Assembly: GCA_963930655.1 (NCBI GenBank)
Contig: OZ005614.1
Span: 1,860,001 to 1,924,000 of the forward strand
Reading direction: 5' to 3'
Length of the DNA stretch: 64,000 nucleotides
Source: Myrica gale
Lineage: Eukaryota; Streptophyta; Magnoliopsida; Fagales; Myricaceae
Every line of letters starts with the position of its first letter. The stretch's first letter is position 1. Shown piece after piece: positions 59,068 through 64,000 of this stretch. The position numbers and the translations under genes were made by a program. The notes below the pieces were generated by a model. It was not told where the DNA came from. It worked only from the letters and a program-made list of their open reading frames with translations, and made no database searches.

Positions 59068-60448
59068 ACAATGGTGGATTGATTCCATTGTGCTTGCCTA
59101 CCGAGTGCAGCATTAATGCCAAATCTTCATGTCGACCACTCCAGTTGAGCGTTTTCCTGCTGTTCCGAAGTCATAGAAGCAGACCAACCGGCATGAGCTC
59201 ACGATGCCGGAAACAGACCGATTTTATAGCAAAAGAAGCGTCACCTTGTATAATATGGATTCCAAACATTCATGATCTAAATGAGTCGAATTACTTATCC
59301 TCGGTCTGTTAGTTAAACTATCTCTCGTTCCACTAGAAAGATTGTTGTTTTCAGCCTACCTTGGTTGAATGTATGCATTTCGTCAGATTGTTTTTTTGGC
59401 AGCTAAATTTACTGGCTATACATAATCGTTTTTGGTTTTTTTCCTAGAACGTTACCATTTTTCAATTTTTAAAGAACGAATCAAGCAATTTTACATATTT
59501 TGAAGTAAATTATTAGCCAGTCCCACTCCATAAACCTTTAGACGTTAGCTGCGGCTTCGGTTGCATTAGCATACGGAAATGGGGAGGGATGTTGAGAGAG
59601 AAAGATGCAACGTAGCTGTCATTCTTCATATCATGTTTATGTATTATTTTATATGCATTAGAATTCAAGTAACTTTCCTCCCAAAACACACGCTCAACAA
59701 GCGAAGTTGAGGAATTTCCATGCTGTGGAACTCCCTTAGCGTCATAAATGGGATCAATGACCCGACTATGCTCCTTCCGGGAAGCTGTATCAGTCAAGTG
59801 TCTTTAGAGATAAGAGCGAAGATGCAAAATTTTCCACTTTGGTGTTTCTCGAAAGTCTCCAGGAAAGCAAATTTGAATTCTCACTCACTGGCTAAGTGGG
59901 CCTGCCTTAGTAAATTTCATGGTGTAGTTCCGTTTAATATTATCCCCAGGCATCTGCTAAGTCAGCTCATGTTGTATAAAGACTATTGATTGTCGAATGA
60001 AGTGAAGTTGTTTTGAAAAAAACAAAAACAAAAATCACGGAAGTTTTTATGCACCAAAAGCCAGGATACAAAAAATTTATGTGAACACGTGTCAGTTAGC
60101 TGCCGCGCCAAGAAAACTTGAAGACTAAGAGGTGGCTACGAAGAAGCTGGATAAGGCGCGTATGACGTAAGATTTTTCGGAGATAAGAACTACGAAAAGT
60201 GTTTGGGTCGGTAGAATATTACACGCGGTTCATACACTGCTTTCCTGCTTCCAGGAACCAATACCCCAAATACCCAGCCAAATGCTTCCAGAACCCCCCA
60301 AAAACTATTCTTAAAAGGGAGTCCCACCTCGCAAATCACTGCCTGCACAAGCTCATCAATACGAATCAGCAATCAATTATAGTACAGATTGAGAAATTCC
60401 TCTCCGAAACAAAGACACAGTAATTCAGACAAGGAAGACAAGAAAAGG
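59068..60448. other. Spacer between AFR and the zinc-ribbon gene
   Basis: AFR 3' flank, then a retroelement RNase H fragment (59780-59989) and promoter sequence of the zinc-ribbon gene. No other gene seen. Confidence 0.5.
59780..59989 (+). mobile_element. RNase H (RVT_3-type) fragment of a non-LTR retroelement
   Basis: The frame reads VSRKANLNSHSLAKWACLSK then FHGVVPFNIIPRHLL. This matches the C-terminal end of plant RNase H-like domains (R.AN..AHSLA.WA...G..P...P..L) common in LINE-like elements and domesticated relatives. Only the tail of the domain is present. Confidence 0.55.
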
Positions 60449-60649
60449 ATGTGTCTGGTGTTTGTGTGCGACGAGGATGAGAGGGTCCTCTCGAGACAGC
60501 CAGCACCGGGGACGTGTCCCCACTGTGGAGGGATGATTCAGGCCATGGACGTGGCGAAGTCATGGAGGTTTTGTTTCTTGCCTCTCTACTGCAAAACCAA
60601 GCGCAAGTACTACTGCACGGCCTGTGCCAAACGTTTGGTGGTTCAGTGA
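60449..60649 (+). CDS. Small zinc-ribbon protein (66 aa)
   Basis: MCLVFVCDEDERVLSRQPAP followed by two Cys pairs, TCPHCGG and YYCTACAKR, separated by a hydrophobic/basic stretch (SWRFCFLPLYCKTKRKY). The CPxCG...CxxC layout fits a zinc ribbon (zinc-ribbon_15-like), known in plants as a small conserved protein of unknown function. Single exon. Codon use and conservation of the Cys pairs argue for a real gene despite its size. Confidence 0.75.
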   Translation: MCLVFVCDEDERVLSRQPAPGTCPHCGGMIQAMDVAKSWRFCFLPLYCKTKRKYYCTACAKRLVVQ

Positions 60650-61705
60650 TATATGGAGAAAAAAAGTTGTTTTTTTTCTTTGGTTTTCTTGTTTCCATCT
60701 TTGTCAATTGTCATGCAGTGAGAGATCTAGCACCCTGTGTACCATAATATATATTTTAAACCTTTTATGTTTGTGATTCAAGACTAGAAAAATTATCCCT
60801 CCATATCATGTTGTCTGGAGAAATCTTTATCTCCGTCTCCTTCTGGCAATGTTGTATCCTTGATTCTAATGCGCCCATGGAGCATACAGGTAGAAATATC
60901 GTTCAAGTTTGAAAATTCTCCTTAGTCAGGGGCGGAGGGAAGGGGGGGCGCGGGGGGGCAGCTGCCCCACCCTCAGTTCTAAAAATAAAATAAAAAACTG
61001 AGTATCCTACCCCTCCCTCCCTCACACTAATTCGTGCCCCCCTCCCTTCTTTTTTTTTTTTTTTTTTTTTTTTTTGCATATTTGTCTTCAGGTATTAAAA
61101 AATATTGATATATTGAAATCTCTTGAAAAAAATTTTCGCATAATATTTTATATTTATTTTTCATCATATTATTTTAAAAAAAATTTGTTTCTGCCCCCCT
61201 ATACAAACTTTCTGGCTCCGCCACTGTGGACCTTAGTCCCTAAATATTCAATGACTATTTCAAGTTCTAATTGGGGCTCCGTGGAGGTAAATATATGGCG
61301 GTAACATCTGCCCGCAACTGAAATTGGCTAATAGATCTTTCTATCACCATATCCAAAACATTATCCCCGCGGAGAAATTAGACATGTCTGTGTGCACGTG
61401 CATATATAATAATTGGCAGAATAGCAATAGCCATATCCAAGACTCCAAAATTATCAATTCCATTTCCATATCATTCCCTTTCTCTAGTGCTTATGCCAAG
61501 TGGCATCGTTTTAAATCTCTCTGCCCTCTGCCTCTGGTCCAATTTCCTTCCAATTTCTACGACCAAATCTTTAACGTAGACTAAGTGATAAACTGAAATT
61601 CAAATCTCAGCAACTCAACTAACAATTCAAAGCATCTCCTAACAAACCCACACAAAAAAAGAAAAAAAATGATAGGTAGGACCGTAGGTGAAATAAAGGA
61701 ATACC
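60650..61705. other. Spacer between the zinc-ribbon and PTRHD1-like genes
   Basis: 3' flanks of two converging genes. It contains a hAT-type MITE (60927-61229). No gene seen. Confidence 0.55.
60927..61229. mobile_element. hAT-type MITE (CAGGGGCGGAG family)
   Basis: Starts CAGGGGCGGAGGGA and ends CTCCGCCACTGTGG; GGGGCGGAG/CTCCGCCAC are inverted terminal motifs. Flanks TCCTTAGT (60919-60926) and ACCTTAGT (61230-61237) match at 7 of 8 bp. Has a poly-T run of about 27 bp near 61048. Not related in sequence to the CCGGACC family. Confidence 0.65.
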
Positions 61706-62601
61706 TCATTTGCAGAGTTTCAACTTCTTAAAGGAGGAGGATACAACAGATTTGGGATAGGGCTTCGTAGCGAGGCATGTTGGAAAGTTTTCAGGCTGTT
61801 CTATCCACAGTTTATGAGCGATGTCACCAGCTACGAGCTTTTCTGATAAGTTCAATATCTGGGCTTCGCCCTTGACCTCAAGAGTAACCTACATTATCCA
61901 CAATGAAAAACAGATCAAACGTCTCTATTCCCAATCACCCTCACTCCTCAGCGTTTAAGACATCGGAGAAGCTTGCTCTTACAAGCATGAAAGATACAGC
62001 CCTCAATGAATTACAAGTAGACTATAGTGAAATGCATTTATATGTATATGTTCTACAAGTGAAAATTGGAAGCAAGTAAAATTGTGTTCTTTACCGGAGA
62101 ATCCTGTTAATCTATCCTTCAGAGAAGACTCCGAAACATGCCGGTAAATGCGTAAATGAGGAAAGGCAAGAAATTGATGACGGAAAAGGAATTCAGAACA
62201 GAACTTATAAACGGAAGAAGGGTTTTCACCTTATGCATTGAATCGATATTCTGGGGACTACAATACTCGGCGGTGTGAGGATCGTCTTTGTGGGACCAAA
62301 TGGCGAACACGGAAGCATGACAGCCCTGCGTCACCACGCTCCCCAGCGGCCAGGTGTCAATCAGGTCTCGTCGGAGCACCACATACTGAACGAGGACGTC
62401 CGGGTTCTCTGCCCTCACGTTGTTGTCGTCCTGGGAAGGAAGTGATCCGGGTCCGCCGAGTTGACTCATCGAGTTCGGAGCCCGGGTCCAGACACGGCGG
62501 GCAAGGGAAAGGCAAGGCCTCGTTCTAGGGTTTGAGAAGGGGAATCCAGGATTCGAGGCAGTGAAAGTGGAACACAATGGAGAGGCGAGAAGAGATGCCA
62601 T
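61706..62601 (-). CDS. PTRHD1-type peptidyl-tRNA hydrolase-like protein, organelle-targeted
   Basis: Two exons: 62230-62601 (ATG) and 61706-61888 (stop TGA), 184 aa. The N-terminal 55 residues are Ser/Arg/Pro-rich (MASLLASPLCSTFTASNPGF), a likely plastid or mitochondrial targeting sequence. The PTH2-like core follows: VLVQYVVLRRDLIDTWPLGS then VVTQGCHASVFAIWSHKDDP, EYCSPQNIDSMHK, and after the intron VTLEVKGEAQILNLSEKLVA, HKLWIEQPENFPTCLATKPY and SFLKKLKLCK-like basic end. The family is annotated as PTRHD1; hydrolase activity is not established for it. Splicing phase 0. Confidence 0.85.
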
Positions 62602-64000
62602 TGCACGGTCAGGCTAGTGGCGCCCAATAGCTCCTCTCAGCATAGCTCAGCTATTGGGCTTGACAGTAGAGTAGCCCAAACATTAGGTTCGGTTTCCCCC
62701 ACCCCAAACACTTGGCCCTCTAATAAAACAAGGTTGGGCTTTCTCGTCGAACTGTCCAATAATGTAGATTTCTCGTTTAGATGGGCTAAATAAAATAGCA
62801 ACCCTATCAACTCACCCAAAAACTCCGTCTGCCCTCTCTCTAGACCCTTCACCCCCTCTTCTGACTGTTTTCTCCAGCAGCCTCCGGCGAAGGGATTGCT
62901 CCTCCCTTCGCTCTCTTCTCTCTCCCTCTCTTCCTTCTTCGTCCCCCCTTGACTGTTCTTTCTCTTCTCCCCTCTAGTACCGCACTTTTTTGGCTCTTTT
63001 GTTGTCTATTTTTCATGGCTAGATCTAGTCGGTTTGGAGGATTTTTGGCGACCACGCTCCACACGGCCGAGCGTCTCAGCTCCAGGCGTTTCTTTGCATC
63101 TCTCTGACGCTGGTGCGGCGACGCGTGAAGAGCTACGCGCGCCCTTTTCATGCTTTGTTTGTGTTGCTTTTTGTGGTATTCTCTAGCCATTTGTTTTGGC
63201 AATCAGTCAATGAGGTTCTTTTGCTGTGTGCTTTGCTTTTTTATTATTGTTTCTAATAATTTCATTTCTCTGGACTTTTATGGGAAGGATCTCGTGCTTT
63301 CCTCCGTTGTGATTGTGTTGTTATATCAAGTTTTTGGGAACTCACACTATCGCTACCTCCTGAATGCGTATTTTATAGTCATATGGACTCCGGTCTTTAA
63401 AGTCATGTATAGCCCTTCGGGCCTTTAATGTTGTTGTTATGAGATTTATGCCTCTATTCATTGTATCGTATCTTAAAGGCTTATTTGTACTCAACATTGT
63501 TGAAATGTTTTTACTTCAGTAAAATAAATTTTCGCGTTTTAATAATAATAATAAAAAATAGCACCACTATTTTAGTAAGGACTACAAGGTGATGCATCGC
63601 TTTTTGTAATACGTGGAGGATTAAAGGGACCGGCGATGACAAACACATGACAATATATGCATTAGAGCTTTGTATGGGTGGCGCCGGCAGCTGTCTCTAC
63701 CAGCACCGACACCGCCCATGTTGGTGTCCTCCAAACTAGTATCGGCACCCATCCGATTTGGGGCGATAATCGGTGCCTACCATTATCGGTGGGCGTTTAC
63801 CAGTGTGAGAAAAAAAAGAAAGACTCCACTGTCGGAGGGAGGCAAATAAATTTAAAACAACCCAACTTATGAAACGACTCGAAGCTAGCCTCTGGTTTAA
63901 AAAAAAAGCAAAACGACTTCAATGAGAAACAATTTTGTGTCGTTTATAAAAAATAATAATTAAAAGCTATATTCCATGCTTTTGGAGATATTGGTCACTG
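62602..64000. other. Upstream flank of the PTRHD1-like gene to window end
   Basis: Mostly the retroposed insertion (62808-63555) and its flanks. The end (63660-63800) is GC-rich with repeated GGTGCC/GGCACC units. No gene seen. Confidence 0.5.
62808..63555 (+). mobile_element. Retroposed insertion with TAA-repeat tail
   Basis: Flanked by near-identical direct repeats AAATAGCAACCCTAT (62793-62807) and AAATAGCACCACTAT (63556-63570), 13 of 15 matching. It ends in a run of AATAATAATAATAA at 63541-63553, as in LINE-mobilised sequence. The 5' part is CT-rich. No protein domain found; it may be a processed transcript or a LINE-derived non-autonomous element. 748 bp. Confidence 0.6.

Noticed and set aside
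1..64000. CRISPR arrays, bacterial operons, rRNA or tRNA genes
   Set aside because: None found; repeats are transposons, microsatellites or duplications, and all genes have plant architecture. tRNA-like boxes occur only in SINE-like elements.

Overview
This is a stretch of plant nuclear DNA. Genes are split by GT-AG introns, spacers are AT-rich and full of small transposons, and every recognisable product belongs to a land-plant family: class III peroxidase, gibberellin 20-oxidase, plasma-membrane proton pump, the chloroplast PPR protein HCF152, and the F-box/kelch protein AFR. A core eudicot, probably woody, is my inference; I cannot name the species from the sequence.

Layout. 0-2 kb: last three exons of a proton-pumping P-type ATPase (+). 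2.5-4.4 kb: class III peroxidase (-), broken by an 11-nt insertion in exon 3. 4.7-7.3 kb: a collapsed duplicate of the CENP-O locus, with a hAT-type MITE inserted. 8.0-9.4 kb: GA 20-oxidase (-). 10.4-20.8 kb: the complete CENP-O locus (-), carrying a LINE and a Tourist-like MITE in its introns. 20-23 kb: MITE-rich spacer and a long TA tract. 24.0-25.3 kb: intronless TADA1/ADA1-type SAGA subunit (+), followed by two decayed fragments of the same gene (27.3-27.7 and 31.0-31.3 kb). 32.0-34.4 kb: RING-H2 E3 ligase (-). 37-41 kb: spacer with SINE-like, MITE and solo-LTR insertions. 42.4-43.6 kb: calmodulin-binding-domain protein (+). 44.7-45.1 kb: DUF761 protein (-). 46.3-48.6 kb: mitochondrial ribosomal protein bL28m (-). 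49.8-54.1 kb: HCF152 pseudogene (-) with intact splice sites but a nonsense codon and several frameshifts. 57.9-59.1 kb: AFR F-box/kelch protein (+). 60.4-60.6 kb: small zinc-ribbon protein (+). 61.7-62.6 kb: PTRHD1-type peptidyl-tRNA hydrolase-like protein (-). 62.8-63.6 kb: retroposed insertion with a TAA-repeat tail.

The genes are independently transcribed housekeeping and regulatory genes, not a pathway cluster. The TADA1 / RING / bL28m / AFR neighbourhood resembles, from memory, gene neighbourhoods in Arabidopsis, so this looks like an ancestral syntenic block. The most unusual content is non-coding: a family of hAT-type MITEs (at 6.1, 20.0 and 21.8 kb, plus a divergent relative at 55.1 kb) whose interiors are packed with GGTCCGG/CCGGACC repeats and a perfect palindrome. 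One copy can be checked against its own empty site in the duplicated CENP-O flank 5.5 kb away. Exon boundaries were set by eye from splice consensus, reading frame and remembered family sequences; no database search was run.
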